A DNA stretch of 64,000 bases from Hamadaea sp013361475 (GCF_040654195.1 NZ_JBFAHM010000016.1:119336-183335), one strand, 5' to 3'; counted from the first letter of the stretch, positions 33,660 through 43,072 are shown. The notes: a model not told the origin generated them from the letters alone. Numbers and translations: made by a program.

Positions 33660-34796
33660 ATGGGGATGCAGTTCGGGATCTTCACCGTCGGTGATGTGAC
33701 GCCGGATCCGACCACCGGGAGGACGCCGACCGAACACGAGCGCATCAAGGCGATGACGACCATCGCGCTCAAGGCCGAGGAGGTCGGGCTCGACGTCTTC
33801 GCCACCGGGGAGCACCACAACCCGCCGTTCGTCCCGTCGTCGCCGACCACGATGCTCGGCTGGATCGCGGCCAGGACCTCCCGGCTGCTGCTCTCGACCG
33901 CGACGACGCTGATCACCACCAACGACCCGGTGAAGATCGCCGAGGACTACGCGATGCTCCAGCATCTCGCGGACGGCCGCGTCGACCTGATGCTCGGCCG
34001 CGGCAACACCGGCCCGGTCTACCCGTGGTTCGGCCAGGACATCCGCAACGGCATCGCGCTCGCCGTCGAGAACTACTCCCTGCTGCACCGGCTGTGGCGG
34101 GAGGAGGTCGTCGACTGGAAGGGCAAGTTCCGTACGCCGTTGCAGTCGTTCACCGCGACGCCGGCTCCGCTGGACGGGGTGCCGCCGTTCGTGTGGCACG
34201 GCTCGATCCGCAGCCCCGAGATCGCCGAGCAGGCCGCGTACTACGGGGACGGGTTCTTCGCCAACCACATCTTCTGGCCGAAGGAGCACACGCAGCGGAT
34301 GGTCGGCCTCTATCGGCAGCGCTTCGAGCACTACGGCCACGGCTCGGCCGACCAGGCCATCGTCGGCCTCGGCGGGCAGGTCTTCATGCGGAAGAACTCG
34401 CAGGACGCGGTCAAGGAGTTCCGGCCCTACTTCGACAACGCGCCCGTCTACGGGCACGGCCCGTCGCTGGAGGAGTTCACCGCCGAGACGCCGCTGACCG
34501 TCGGCAGCCCGCAGCAGGTCATCGACCGGACGCTGAGCTTCCGTGAGTACGTCGGCGACTACCAGCGCCAGCTGTTCCTGATGGACCACGCCGGCCTGCC
34601 GCTGAAGACCGTCCTGGAGCAGCTCGACATCCTCGGCGAGGAGGTCGTCCCGGTGCTGCGCAAGGAGTTCGCCGCGATCCGCAAGCCCGGGGTGCCGGAC
34701 GCCCCGACGCACGCCTCCCTGCTGGCCGCGGCGGCCGCCAAGGAATCCATTGTGGAAGACGCTGAGGCGGTACCGGCGGGAAAGGACGCCCTGTGA
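33660..34796 (+). CDS. CE1758-family FMN-dependent luciferase-like monooxygenase
   Basis: 378 aa. LLM-class flavin enzyme with the CE1758-type start (MQFGIFTVGDVTPDPTTGRTPTEHE) and family motifs EVGLDVFATGEHHNPPF, LLLSTATTLITTNDPVKIAEDYAMLQHLADGR, MLGRGNTGPVYPWFG. It should use reduced FMN and O2; substrate unknown. Start is ATG 33660 after a strong Shine-Dalgarno GAGGAGAAGG (33648-33657), not the in-frame GTG at 33633. The downstream gene, overlapping by 4 bp, encodes the partner FMN reductase. Confidence 0.92.
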   Translation: MGMQFGIFTVGDVTPDPTTGRTPTEHERIKAMTTIALKAEEVGLDVFATGEHHNPPFVPSSPTTMLGWIAARTSRLLLSTATTLITTNDPVKIAEDYAMLQHLADGRVDLMLGRGNTGPVYPWFGQDIRNGIALAVENYSLLHRLWREEVVDWKGKFRTPLQSFTATPAPLDGVPPFVWHGSIRSPEIAEQAAYYGDGFFANHIFWPKEHTQRMVGLYRQRFEHYGHGSADQAIVGLGGQVFMRKNSQDAVKEFRPYFDNAPVYGHGPSLEEFTAETPLTVGSPQQVIDRTLSFREYVGDYQRQLFLMDHAGLPLKTVLEQLDILGEEVVPVLRKEFAAIRKPGVPDAPTHASLLAAAAAKESIVEDAEAVPAGKDAL

Positions 34797-35425
34797 AGCA
34801 GCGCACCCTCGCGGTCGTGTCGGCGGGGCTGAGCCAGCCCTCGTCGACCCGGCTGCTGGCCGACCGGCTCGCCGCCGCCACGCGCGGCGAGCTGGAACGA
34901 CTGGGCGTCACTGTGGAGACGACCTTCGTGGAGGTCCGCGACCACGCCCACGACGTCATGAACAACCTGCTGACCGGATTCCCCGCCGCCGGACTGCGTC
35001 AGGCGATCGACACGGTGAGCAACGCCGACGGCCTGATCGTTGTGACGCCGATCTTCAACGCCTCATACAGCGGGCTGTTCAAGTCGTTCTTCGACGTGCT
35101 CGACGACTCCGCGCTCATCGGGCGGCCGGTGCTGCTCGCCGCCACCGGCGGCTCGGCCCGGCACTCGCTGGCCCTGGAGCACGCGGTCCGCCCGATGTTC
35201 AGCTACCTGCGGGCGCAATCCGTCCCCACGTCGGTGTACGCCGCCCCGGAGGACTGGGCGGGTGCGCCCGGCGACGCCCAGGCGAGCGGCGCGCTCGCCG
35301 ACCGCATCCGCCGGGCGGCGGCCGAACTCGCCGAGCTGATCGAACGGCACGAGCCGACGAAGGCGGCCGATCCGTTCGCCCTCACCACGACCTTCGAGGA
35401 GCTGCTGGGCAACCCGCCGGAGTGA
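34793..35425 (+). CDS. CE1759-family FMN reductase
   Basis: 210 aa. Flavodoxin-like NAD(P)H-dependent FMN reductase fold: VVSAGLSQPSSTRLLADRL phosphate loop, VVTPIFNASYSGLFKSFFDVL and ATGGSARHSLALEHAVRPMFSYL. Supplies reduced FMN to the upstream luciferase-like enzyme; the pair CE1758/CE1759 is a known two-component cassette in actinobacteria. GTG start overlaps the upstream TGA (GTGA), so translation is coupled. Confidence 0.92.
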   Translation: MKQRTLAVVSAGLSQPSSTRLLADRLAAATRGELERLGVTVETTFVEVRDHAHDVMNNLLTGFPAAGLRQAIDTVSNADGLIVVTPIFNASYSGLFKSFFDVLDDSALIGRPVLLAATGGSARHSLALEHAVRPMFSYLRAQSVPTSVYAAPEDWAGAPGDAQASGALADRIRRAAAELAELIERHEPTKAADPFALTTTFEELLGNPPE

Positions 35426-35443
35426 CCGCGACGGCCACCGCGC

Positions 35444-35893
35444 TCAGGAACTCTCCTTCTGCTCCAGGCCGACCGCGTCGCGCAGCTCGATCACGTCCTT
35501 CTTCAACGGCCGCACGGTCGGGTCGTCCGAGGCCATGTGGGTCATCAGGTCGGCGAGGCCGTCGGCGATGGCGTTCAGCTTGTGCTGGACCGCGTTGTTC
35601 TCCCGGGACTGCGTGTTCTGGAGCAGCGCGACCAGAAGGAAGGTGATGATCGTGGTCGCCGTGTTGATCACCAGCTGCCAGGTGTCGACGTTCTGGAAGA
35701 GGAAGTACGAAGGCGCCCAGATGACCACGAGCAGCACACAGATGGCGAAGAACCAGGCTCGGGACACGAACTTCTCGGCAGCGGTCGCGAACCGGTCGAA
35801 CGGGCTCACATAGGACGTGACATCGCTCGGCATGGTCGGTTCGTGATCATGCTGATCGTCGTGCTGATCGGACTTCCGGCTCTCGACGGACAT
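35444..35893 (-). CDS. Low-affinity iron permease family protein
   Basis: 149 aa. Two membrane segments (about 44-65 and 75-92) separated by NVDTWQLVINTATTIITFLLVALLQNTQSRENNAVQHKLN, the signature of the bacterial iron_permease family (relatives of the yeast Fet4 region). Despite the name, transport has not been shown for most bacterial members. The N-terminus is charged and His/Asp rich. ATG 35893 lies 40 bp after the response-regulator gene on the same strand. Confidence 0.88.
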   Translation of the reverse strand: MSVESRKSDQHDDQHDHEPTMPSDVTSYVSPFDRFATAAEKFVSRAWFFAICVLLVVIWAPSYFLFQNVDTWQLVINTATTIITFLLVALLQNTQSRENNAVQHKLNAIADGLADLMTHMASDDPTVRPLKKDVIELRDAVGLEQKESS

Positions 35894-35933
35894 GACCGTG
35901 CTCTACCCCGATCGCCGAGCCGGGCAAACCCGG

Positions 35934-36479
35934 CTACGCCAACGGATCGATCGCCTCCAGCGCCTCCGCCGCGCTCTCCGAGTCGCCGTCCCGCAACGCC
36001 GACAACGCCTTGCGAGCCGCCGCCTCCAGCTGGTCCATCCGCTCGGCCTGCTGCTGCAGCTGCACGTTCTTCGCCCACATCTCGACGAACACCGACACCT
36101 TCGCCCGAAGGATCCACGGATCGAACGGCTTCGTCAGGTAGTCGACCGCGCCGGCCGCGTACCCCCGCAGGGCCAGCCGGGCGTCACGGTCGGCGGCGGT
36201 GAGGAAGATGATCGGGATCTGGCGAGTCCGATCACGACTCTTCACATGCGTCGCGGTCTCGAACCCGTCCATGCCCGGCATGTGCGCGTCCAGCAGAATC
36301 AAGGCGAAGTCGTCCAGGAGCAGCTGCTTGAGCGCCGCCTCGCCGCTGTCCACCGCGACGGTGATCAGCGGCATGCCCTGCAGGATGGCCTGCAAGGCGA
36401 TCAGGTTGTCGTTGCGGTCGTCGACGAGCAGCACCTTCGCCGGCTGATCGCCCGGCGGCCGCGCAGTCGTCCGGCTCAT
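35934..36479 (-). CDS. Single-receiver response regulator with C-terminal coiled coil
   Basis: 181 aa. Receiver domain VLLVDDRNDNLIALQAIL with the acidic pair, phospho-acceptor Asp in ILLDAHMPGMDG and conserved Lys in DYLTKPFDP, followed by a helix rich in Gln/Glu/Ala (NVQLQQQAERMDQLEAAARKAL). No DNA-binding domain, so an output by protein contact is likely. Its ATG overlaps the stop of the giant hybrid kinase gene (ATGA), making it the kinase's probable phosphorelay partner. Confidence 0.92.
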   Translation of the reverse strand: MSRTTARPPGDQPAKVLLVDDRNDNLIALQAILQGMPLITVAVDSGEAALKQLLLDDFALILLDAHMPGMDGFETATHVKSRDRTRQIPIIFLTAADRDARLALRGYAAGAVDYLTKPFDPWILRAKVSVFVEMWAKNVQLQQQAERMDQLEAAARKALSALRDGDSESAAEALEAIDPLA

Positions 36480-39400
36480 TCGCTCTCCTTCCGCGGGCCG
36501 ACCCAGGTGCCCATGAGCTCGAGCAGCTCATCGAGGTCGACCGGCTTGGTGATGTAATCGCTCGCGCCCGCCGCCACGGCCGCCTCCCGGTCCCCCGGCA
36601 TCGCCTTGGCGGTCAGGAAGACCACGGGCAGATCGGCGAGTCTCGGGTTACGCCGGATGATCCGGGTCGTCTCGTAGCCGTCCTGCCCCGGCATCATCGC
36701 GTCCATCAGGACGATGTCGATCTCGGGGTGCCCGGCCAGCAGGCGTACGCCGTCGGAGCCGTTGTCGGCGTACAGGACCCGCATGCCGTGCAGCTCCAGG
36801 GCACTGGTCAGGGCGAACACGTTACGCACGTCGTCGTCCACGATGAGCACCGTCGTGCCGTCGAGCCGGACCGTGCCGCGCTCGCCACCGGACGGTCGCT
36901 TCAGGAGGAACCGGCTGGACGGCAGCGGCTCGGGCAACGGCGTGATCACCGGCCGCGACGGCATCGTGATCACCGGCCGGGACGGGGCCACCGCCACCCG
37001 CTCCACCCGGTCCGTGACGAACGAGCCGGGCAGCAGCAACGTGAACACCGATCCCTCGCCCGGCGTGGACGACACGGTGATCACCCCGCCGAGCAACCGG
37101 GCCAGTTCCCGGCTGATCGACAGCCCCAGGCCGGTGCCCCCGTAGCGCCGGCTCGTCGTGCCGTCGGCCTGTTTGAACTCGTCGAAGATGACGGCGACCT
37201 TGTCCGACGCGATGCCGATGCCGGTGTCGGTGACCCGGAAGGCGACCACCGAGGGCGCGGCGGCCAGCGTCGGCTCCTCGTACTCGGTGTCGTCGGCCAG
37301 CCCGATCTCCAGCCGGACGATGCCGCTGTCGGTGAACTTGACCGCGTTCGACATGAGATTGCGCAGGATCTGCTGCAGCCGCTGGGCGTCGGTCACCATG
37401 CTCGGCGGCAGCTCCGGGGCGACCTCGACCTCGAGCTGAAGCGCCTTCTCCTCGGTCTGCGGCCGGAACGCCTGCTCGACGTAGGCGCAGACCTCGGAGA
37501 ACGCGACCTCGCCGAAGTCGACGTCCATCCGGCCGGCCTCGATCTTGGACAGGTCGAGGATGTCGTCGATCAACGCCATCAGGTCCGACCCGGCGTTGTG
37601 GATGGTGCGGGCGAACTCGATCTGCTTGTCGGTCAGGTTGTCCTCGGAGTTGTCCGCCAGCAACCGGGCCAGCAGCAACAACGAGTTCAGCGGCGTACGC
37701 AGCTCGTGGCTCATGTTCGCCAGGAACTCCGACTTGTACTGCGAGGCGGCCGCCAGCTGCTGGGCTTTCTCCTCCAGGCCGAGCCGGGCGAGCTCGATCT
37801 CCCGGTTCTTGATCTCGATGTTGCGGTTCTGCTCGGATAGCTGAGCCGCCTTCTCCTCCAGCTCGGCGTTGGTCCGCTGCAGTTCGGCCGACTGCTCGCG
37901 CAGCTCGTGCGCCAGCCGCTGCGACTGGTCCAGCAGCTCCTCCGTACGCCGGTTGGCCCGGATCGTGTTGAGGGCGACGCCGATGGTGGCGACCAGCCGC
38001 TCCAGGAACTCCAGATGCAACGCGGAGAACGAGGTCGCGCTGCCGAACTCGATCACTCCGAGCAGCGAGCCCTCGAACAGCACCGGGACGATGACGAGAT
38101 CGCGTACGGGGATGGAGGCGGTGCCGGAGGCGATCGCCTGACCGTCCGCACCCGACGCGCTCGTGACCCGGATCGTCCGCAGATCGGCGGCGGACTGCCC
38201 GATGAGGCCCTCGCCGAGGTCGAACGTGAGGTCCTCACTGTTCGGCCCCAACCCGTACGCCGACGCCCGGCGCAGCGGCGGAGCGCCGTCCGGCTCGAAG
38301 AGGAAGAACGCCCCCAGCTGGGCTTCGACGAGCGGCGTGACCTCACGCATCAGCATCCGGCAGACCTCGGTCAGGTCCCGCTGCCCCTGGAGCAGCCCGC
38401 TGGTGCGGGCGAGGTTGGAGTCGAGCCAGCCCTGCTCGGCGTTCTCCTTGGTGGTCTCGCCGAGCGTGATGATCATCTGGTTGATGTTGTCCTTCAGCTC
38501 GGCGACCTCGCCCTGCGCCTGGACGGCGATCCGCTGGGTCAGGTCGCCCGTCGTCACCGCCGTGGACACCTGGGCGATCGCGCGCAGCTGCGTGGTCAGC
38601 GTCGAGGCGAGCTGGTTGACGTTCTCCGTCAGGTCCTTCCACGTCCCGGAGACGCCGAGCACCTGGGCCTGGCCGCCGAGCTTGCCCTCGGTGCCGACCT
38701 CCCGGGCGACTCGCGTCACCTCGTCGGCGAAGCTCGACAGCTGATCCACCATCGTGTTCACGGTGCTCTTGAGTTCGAGGATCTCGCCTCGGGCGTCCAC
38801 CGTGATCTTCTGCTTCAGGTCGCCGTTCGCGACTGCGGTGGTCACCTGCGCGATGTTCCGCACCTGCGCGGTGAGGTTCCCCGCAAGCTGGTTCACGTTC
38901 TCCGTCAGGTCCCGCCACGTCCCGGACACGCCGCGTACCTGCGCCTGACCGCCGAGCTTGCCCTCCGAACCCACCTCACGGGCCACCCGGGTCACCTCGT
39001 CGGCGAAACTCGACAGCTGATCCACCATCGTGTTCACCGTGTCCTTGAGCTCCAGGATCTCGCCCTGGGCGACGACGGTGATCTTCTGCGACAGGTCACC
39101 CTTGGCGACGGCGGTCGTCACCTGCGCGATGTTGCGGACCTGAGCGGTCAGGTTGGACGCCATGAAGTTCACGTTGTCGGTCAGGTCGCGCCAGGTGCCG
39201 GCGACTCCGCGTACCTGGGCTTGGCCGCCGAGCTTGCCCTCCGAACCCACCTCACGGGCAACGCGGGTGACCTCGTCGGCGAAGCTCGACAGCTGATCCA
39301 CCATCGTGTTCACCGTGCTCTTGAGCTCGAGGATCTCACCTCGGGCGTCCACTGTGATCTTCTGCGACAGGTCGCCCTGCGCCACCGCGGTCGTCACCTG

Positions 39401-40861
39401 CGCGATGTTCCGCACCTGGGCGGTCAGGTTCCCGGCGAGCTGGTTCACGTTCTCCGTCAGGTCCCGCCACGTCCCGGAAACCCCCCGTACCTGCGCCTGA
39501 CCGCCGAGCTTGCCCTCCGAACCCACCTCACGGGCCACCCGGGTCACCTCGTCGGCGAAACTCGACAGCTGATCCACCATCGTGTTCACGGTGTTCTTCA
39601 GCTCCAGGATCTCGCCGCGCGCATCGACCGTGATCTTCTGCGACAGGTCGCCCTGCGCCACCGCCGTCGTCACCTGCGCGATGTTCCGCACCTGCGCGGT
39701 CAGGTTCCCCGCCAGCTCGTTCACGTTCTCCGTCAGGTCCCGCCACGTCCCAGACACGCCGCGTACCTGGGCTTGGCCACCGAGCTTGCCCTCCGAACCC
39801 ACCTCACGAGCAACGCGGGTCACCTCGTCGGCGAAACTCGACAATTGATCCACCATCGTGTTCACGGTGTTCTTCAGCTCCAGGATCTCGCCCTGGGCCA
39901 CCACCGTGATCTTCTGCGACAGGTCGCCCTGCGCCACCGCCGTCGAGACCTGGGAGATGTTGCGCACCTGCGCGGTCAGGTTGGACGCCATGTTGTTCAC
40001 GGCGTCGGTAAGGTCCTTCCACGTCCCCGCGACGTTGGGCACCTCGGCCTGACCGCCGAGAATGCCCTCGGTGCCGACCTCCCGGGCCACCCGGGTCACC
40101 TGCTCGGCGAAGACCCGCAGCGTGATGATCAGCGAGTTGATCGTGTCGGCCAGGTCGGCGACCTCGCCGCCGGCCGCGATCGTGATCTTCTGCGAGAGGT
40201 CGCCCTGGGCGATCGCCGTGGTCACGGAGGAGATCGACCGCACCTGGTTGGTCAGGTTGGACGCCATGAGGTTCACGTTGTCGGTCAGGTCGCGCCAGGT
40301 GCCCGAGACCCCCCGGACGTCGGCCTGGCCGCCCAGCTTGCCCTCGGTCCCGACCTCCCGGGCGACCCGGGTGACCTCGGCGGCGAAGCTGGACAGCTGG
40401 CTCACCATCTTGTTCACCGTGCGGCCGATGGTCGCGAACTCGCCTCGCAGCGGACGCCCGTCGATGTCAAGGGCCATGTTCTGCGAGAGGTCGCCCTCGG
40501 CGACGGCCACGATCACGCGCGCGATCTCGGCGGTCGGCCGACCGAGGTCGTCGATCAGGTTGTTGATCGCCGTGATGCCCTCGGCCCAGTCGCCCTCGAA
40601 GGTCTCCTCGTCGAGGCGCTCGGTGACTCGTCCTTCACGTCCGACAACACGCGAGATGCGAAGAAGCTCCCTATTCTGCCGAACGAGCAGACCGGCGACG
40701 TCGTTGAAGGCGTCGGCCGCCTCACCCGCCTTGCCGGGCAGCCGGGGCAGCCGGGCCTCGAAACCGCCCTGCTGCAGCTCACGAAGGGCGGCGGCGAACT
40801 GCGCCCAGGCGGCCTCGTCGTCGAATCCTGCGACGACCGACGCCTCTTCCTGCACGGTCAT
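36476..40861 (-). CDS. Soluble poly-HAMP hybrid histidine kinase (HAMP array-GAF-HisKA-HATPase-REC)
   Basis: 1461 aa with no signal peptide or membrane segment. Order: N-terminal helix, a HAMP array of seven 92-residue units (about 130-800; each has EVTRVAREVG and GTWRDLT motifs), GAF domain (about 815-970), coiled coil, HisKA with phospho-His1052 (MSHELRTPLN), HATPase with N and G boxes (ILRNLMSNAVKF, RYGGTGLGLSISREL), and a receiver with phospho-Asp1387 (IVLMDAMMPGQDGYE). This is the layout of fungal group III (Nik1/Os-1) osmosensing kinases and some actinobacterial homologues. ATG 40861 follows GGAGGG. It forms an operon with the small receiver protein and is divergent from a SpoIIE phosphatase. 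The stimulus is unknown. Confidence 0.93.
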   Translation of the reverse strand: MTVQEEASVVAGFDDEAAWAQFAAALRELQQGGFEARLPRLPGKAGEAADAFNDVAGLLVRQNRELLRISRVVGREGRVTERLDEETFEGDWAEGITAINNLIDDLGRPTAEIARVIVAVAEGDLSQNMALDIDGRPLRGEFATIGRTVNKMVSQLSSFAAEVTRVAREVGTEGKLGGQADVRGVSGTWRDLTDNVNLMASNLTNQVRSISSVTTAIAQGDLSQKITIAAGGEVADLADTINSLIITLRVFAEQVTRVAREVGTEGILGGQAEVPNVAGTWKDLTDAVNNMASNLTAQVRNISQVSTAVAQGDLSQKITVVAQGEILELKNTVNTMVDQLSSFADEVTRVAREVGSEGKLGGQAQVRGVSGTWRDLTENVNELAGNLTAQVRNIAQVTTAVAQGDLSQKITVDARGEILELKNTVNTMVDQLSSFADEVTRVAREVGSEGKLGGQAQVRGVSGTWRDLTENVNQLAGNLTAQVRNIAQVTTAVAQGDLSQKITVDARGEILELKSTVNTMVDQLSSFADEVTRVAREVGSEGKLGGQAQVRGVAGTWRDLTDNVNFMASNLTAQVRNIAQVTTAVAKGDLSQKITVVAQGEILELKDTVNTMVDQLSSFADEVTRVAREVGSEGKLGGQAQVRGVSGTWRDLTENVNQLAGNLTAQVRNIAQVTTAVANGDLKQKITVDARGEILELKSTVNTMVDQLSSFADEVTRVAREVGTEGKLGGQAQVLGVSGTWKDLTENVNQLASTLTTQLRAIAQVSTAVTTGDLTQRIAVQAQGEVAELKDNINQMIITLGETTKENAEQGWLDSNLARTSGLLQGQRDLTEVCRMLMREVTPLVEAQLGAFFLFEPDGAPPLRRASAYGLGPNSEDLTFDLGEGLIGQSAADLRTIRVTSASGADGQAIASGTASIPVRDLVIVPVLFEGSLLGVIEFGSATSFSALHLEFLERLVATIGVALNTIRANRRTEELLDQSQRLAHELREQSAELQRTNAELEEKAAQLSEQNRNIEIKNREIELARLGLEEKAQQLAAASQYKSEFLANMSHELRTPLNSLLLLARLLADNSEDNLTDKQIEFARTIHNAGSDLMALIDDILDLSKIEAGRMDVDFGEVAFSEVCAYVEQAFRPQTEEKALQLEVEVAPELPPSMVTDAQRLQQILRNLMSNAVKFTDSGIVRLEIGLADDTEYEEPTLAAAPSVVAFRVTDTGIGIASDKVAVIFDEFKQADGTTSRRYGGTGLGLSISRELARLLGGVITVSSTPGEGSVFTLLLPGSFVTDRVERVAVAPSRPVITMPSRPVITPLPEPLPSSRFLLKRPSGGERGTVRLDGTTVLIVDDDVRNVFALTSALELHGMRVLYADNGSDGVRLLAGHPEIDIVLMDAMMPGQDGYETTRIIRRNPRLADLPVVFLTAKAMPGDREAAVAAGASDYITKPVDLDELLELMGTWVGPRKESE
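38545..40400 (-). repeat. In-gene tandem array of 276-bp HAMP-coding units
   Basis: Seven copies with exact 276-bp period (for example the EVTRVAREVG codons near 38709, 38985, 39261, 39537, 39813, 40089, 40365). Inner copies are almost identical: about 100 consecutive bases starting near 38934 recur unchanged 552 bp away. Indicates duplication or gene conversion. Confidence 0.9.
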
Positions 40862-40896
40862 GGCTTCGTCCCTCCCCGGTGTCCAACCCGGCGGAT

Positions 40897-40963
40897 GCAT
40901 CGCAACCGATGCCCCCAATGTCAATCCTCGTGCATTTGTCGGCGCCGAGCCAAGTCCTTGGCT
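40897..40963. promoter_or_regulatory. Divergent promoter region with two palindromes
   Basis: GCATCG (40897-40902) and CGATGC (40907-40912), and the perfect palindrome AGCCAAGTCCTTGGCT (40948-40963), lie between the divergent hybrid kinase and GAF-SpoIIE phosphatase genes. Likely shared regulatory sites. Confidence 0.5.
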
Positions 40964-40997
40964 GGCCGACGCTGCTCATTCACGCGACACTACAACC

Positions 40998-42563
40998 GTG
41001 CCAGGTGTGGAAACGCAGTCGGACGCGCTGCGATCGGTCGAAGATCTGCTGGCGGTTCAGCGCCCGGAGGGGTCGGGCCGCAGCGCCCGCCACTTCGCGC
41101 AGCAGCTCCTCCGGCTCCTGCTGCCCCGGCTCGCCACCTCCGGGGTGAGCGTGGAGGTCGACCGGGCGGACGGGCGTGGCGCCGTCACGTTAGCGGCGGC
41201 CGGGCGGCCGCCCGGAGAGCCGGGCGCTGCTCTCCGCGTACCACTGGAACTGACTCCGCCCTGGACCGGCGACATCCTGATCGCGCACAACGAGCCGGCG
41301 GAGACGCGGACCCTGTGCCGCCTGGCCGCGCAGCGGCTGGGCATGGTGCTGGAGCACGAGCGCCTGCGGGAGAACGACCTGCGCCGCCGCGAGTGGCTCA
41401 CCTACCTGGTCGAGGTCGGCGACCTGCTCGCCCACTCGATCGACACCGCGCTCACCGAGGCGCTGATCCCCCGGCTGATCGTCCCCCGGCTGGGTGACTG
41501 GTGCGCGTTGCTGACCATCTCCGGCGGGCGTCCGCAGGTCGCCTCGGTCGCGCACATCGAGGAGGCGGCCGCCTCGAACATGCTGTCGCCCCACCACGAC
41601 CTCGGCAAGCGGCTGACCTCGGACGAGCTGATGGAGGCGGTCGAGAGCGGCACCACGACGGCGCTGTCCGACCCGCCGGCCTGCCTGGTCGTGCCGCTGC
41701 TCGCCCACGGCCGCCTGCTCGGCGCGCTGACCGTCGGGCACGCCACCACGCCCGACGCCGAGACCGTCACCATCGCCGAAGAGGTCGCCCGGCGCGCGGC
41801 CACCGCGCTGGACAACGCGCACGTGCACGACGAACGCAGCCAGGTCGCCCGGATCCTCCAGGAAGCCCTGCTGCCCGGCGACCTTCCCGACCTGCCCGGC
41901 GTGGACATCGGCGCCCGCTACCTGCCCACCGGGCACTACGCCGAGGTCGGCGGCGACATGTACGACGTCATCCCGCTGCCCGGCGGCGGCTGCCTCGCGC
42001 TCGTCTGCGACGTGGCAGGCAAGGGCATCCAGGCGGCCAGCGCGACCGGCATCGTCCGTGAGGTGCTGCGGGCGCTGATCGCCGACGGCAAGCCCGTCAG
42101 CGAGGCGCTCGCCGGGCTCAACACCACCATGCACGCCCGCTCGGACCGCCACTGCACCCTCGCGCTGGCGGAGATCGCCCCCGCCGGGGACGCCCACGGC
42201 GATCGCGCGGTCACGGTCTACCTCGCCGGGCACGACCAGCCCATCCTGGTACGCGCGGACGGCGCGGTCACGCCGGCCGGAAAATGGGGAACCGCGCTCG
42301 GCGTGGTGGCCCGCGTCCACTGCCCACCGGAACGGCTCACCCTGCACCCGGGCGACGCGCTGGTCTTCTTCACCGACGGCGTCACCGAACGCCGCAACGG
42401 CCGCGAATTCTTCGGCCTGCACCGTATGCTGGACGCCGCCGCGCAGCTCGCCGGCAATCCAGCCGACGTCATCGCCGACGGGCTGGCGACGATGGCGCTC
42501 AATTTCTCCGCCGAACCCGTACGCGACGACATCACGGTCGTAGCGATCCGCAACGACGGCTGA
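40998..42563 (+). CDS. GAF-domain SpoIIE-type PP2C serine phosphatase
   Basis: 521 aa, soluble. Two GAF-like regions in the N-terminal half (about 40-290), then a PP2C-SpoIIE domain starting ARILQEALLPGDLPDLPGVDI with metal-binding Asp motifs GGDMYDV, CDVAGKGIQAA and FFTDGVTERR. These RsbU-like phosphatases dephosphorylate STAS anti-anti-sigma proteins, and a STAS gene lies 51 bp downstream. GTG 40998 is taken as start (GTG 41007 possible). Divergent from the poly-HAMP kinase, so both may respond to the same stress. Confidence 0.9.
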   Translation: MPGVETQSDALRSVEDLLAVQRPEGSGRSARHFAQQLLRLLLPRLATSGVSVEVDRADGRGAVTLAAAGRPPGEPGAALRVPLELTPPWTGDILIAHNEPAETRTLCRLAAQRLGMVLEHERLRENDLRRREWLTYLVEVGDLLAHSIDTALTEALIPRLIVPRLGDWCALLTISGGRPQVASVAHIEEAAASNMLSPHHDLGKRLTSDELMEAVESGTTTALSDPPACLVVPLLAHGRLLGALTVGHATTPDAETVTIAEEVARRAATALDNAHVHDERSQVARILQEALLPGDLPDLPGVDIGARYLPTGHYAEVGGDMYDVIPLPGGGCLALVCDVAGKGIQAASATGIVREVLRALIADGKPVSEALAGLNTTMHARSDRHCTLALAEIAPAGDAHGDRAVTVYLAGHDQPILVRADGAVTPAGKWGTALGVVARVHCPPERLTLHPGDALVFFTDGVTERRNGREFFGLHRMLDAAAQLAGNPADVIADGLATMALNFSAEPVRDDITVVAIRNDG

Positions 42564-42579
42564 CACACTCAAGTGTCAG
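42560..42579 (+). promoter_or_regulatory. Small inverted repeat at phosphatase stop codon
   Basis: CTGACAC and GTGTCAG, perfect 7-bp arms with a 6-nt spacer; the phosphatase TGA is inside the left arm. Short hairpin or regulatory site before the STAS gene; role unclear. Confidence 0.4.
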
Positions 42580-42614
42580 TGGGAATCGGGTGGCCTTGAT
42601 CGGGAGGTGCGTGG

Positions 42615-42923
42615 TTGGCGACGCACACCGCGCGCGTGGTGGGCGACGACTGTGTCGTCACCCTGTCCGGGGAGATCGACATGTCGAACTCCAGCGAAGT
42701 CGAGACCTGGCTGAGCGAGGCGATCGAACACAACGGCTGCAGCCGGCTCGAAGTCGACCTCGGCCCGTTGGACTTCCTCGACTCCTTCGGGATACGCGCG
42801 CTGTTACGCGGGCGGGAACGGGCGGACGCCGCCGGGGTGGCTTATCGGCTGACGAACCCCAACGCGCTGGTCGAACGGATCCTGCGAACGCTTGGCCTGT
42901 ACGAGCACCTCACCACCTGGTAA
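42615..42923 (+). CDS. STAS-domain anti-sigma factor antagonist
   Basis: 102 aa. SpoIIAA/RsbV fold: VVTLSGEIDMSNSSEVETWL, then RLEVDLGPLDFLDSFGIRALL with phosphorylatable Ser57. When dephosphorylated such proteins bind anti-sigma kinases. The start is TTG 42615, supported by GGGAGG (42602-42607) at 7-nt spacing. The upstream SpoIIE phosphatase is the natural activator; no anti-sigma kinase or sigma factor gene is adjacent, so the partner must be elsewhere. Confidence 0.9.
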   Translation: MATHTARVVGDDCVVTLSGEIDMSNSSEVETWLSEAIEHNGCSRLEVDLGPLDFLDSFGIRALLRGRERADAAGVAYRLTNPNALVERILRTLGLYEHLTTW

Positions 42924-43072
42924 CCCCTGTCCGCGCCGGAGCCCTTTCCGCGCCGGTGCCGCCTTTTTGCGCGATCATGAACTTTCGGTCGTGATCGACC
43001 GGCGTGTCGTGTCCGGGGAGCCCTGATCGACTCCGTCAACGGGTGATCGACTTCGGTCGACCGTCCCGCGGC

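Noticed and set aside
38545..40400. Regular repeats that might suggest a CRISPR array
   Set aside because: The 276-bp units are coding HAMP repeats; no short repeat-spacer pattern and no cas genes.
37907..41497. Long plus-strand reading frame opposite the poly-HAMP kinase
   Set aside because: It is the antisense of a repeat-rich, GC-biased gene; no domain, no start signals, and the minus-strand protein is clearly real.
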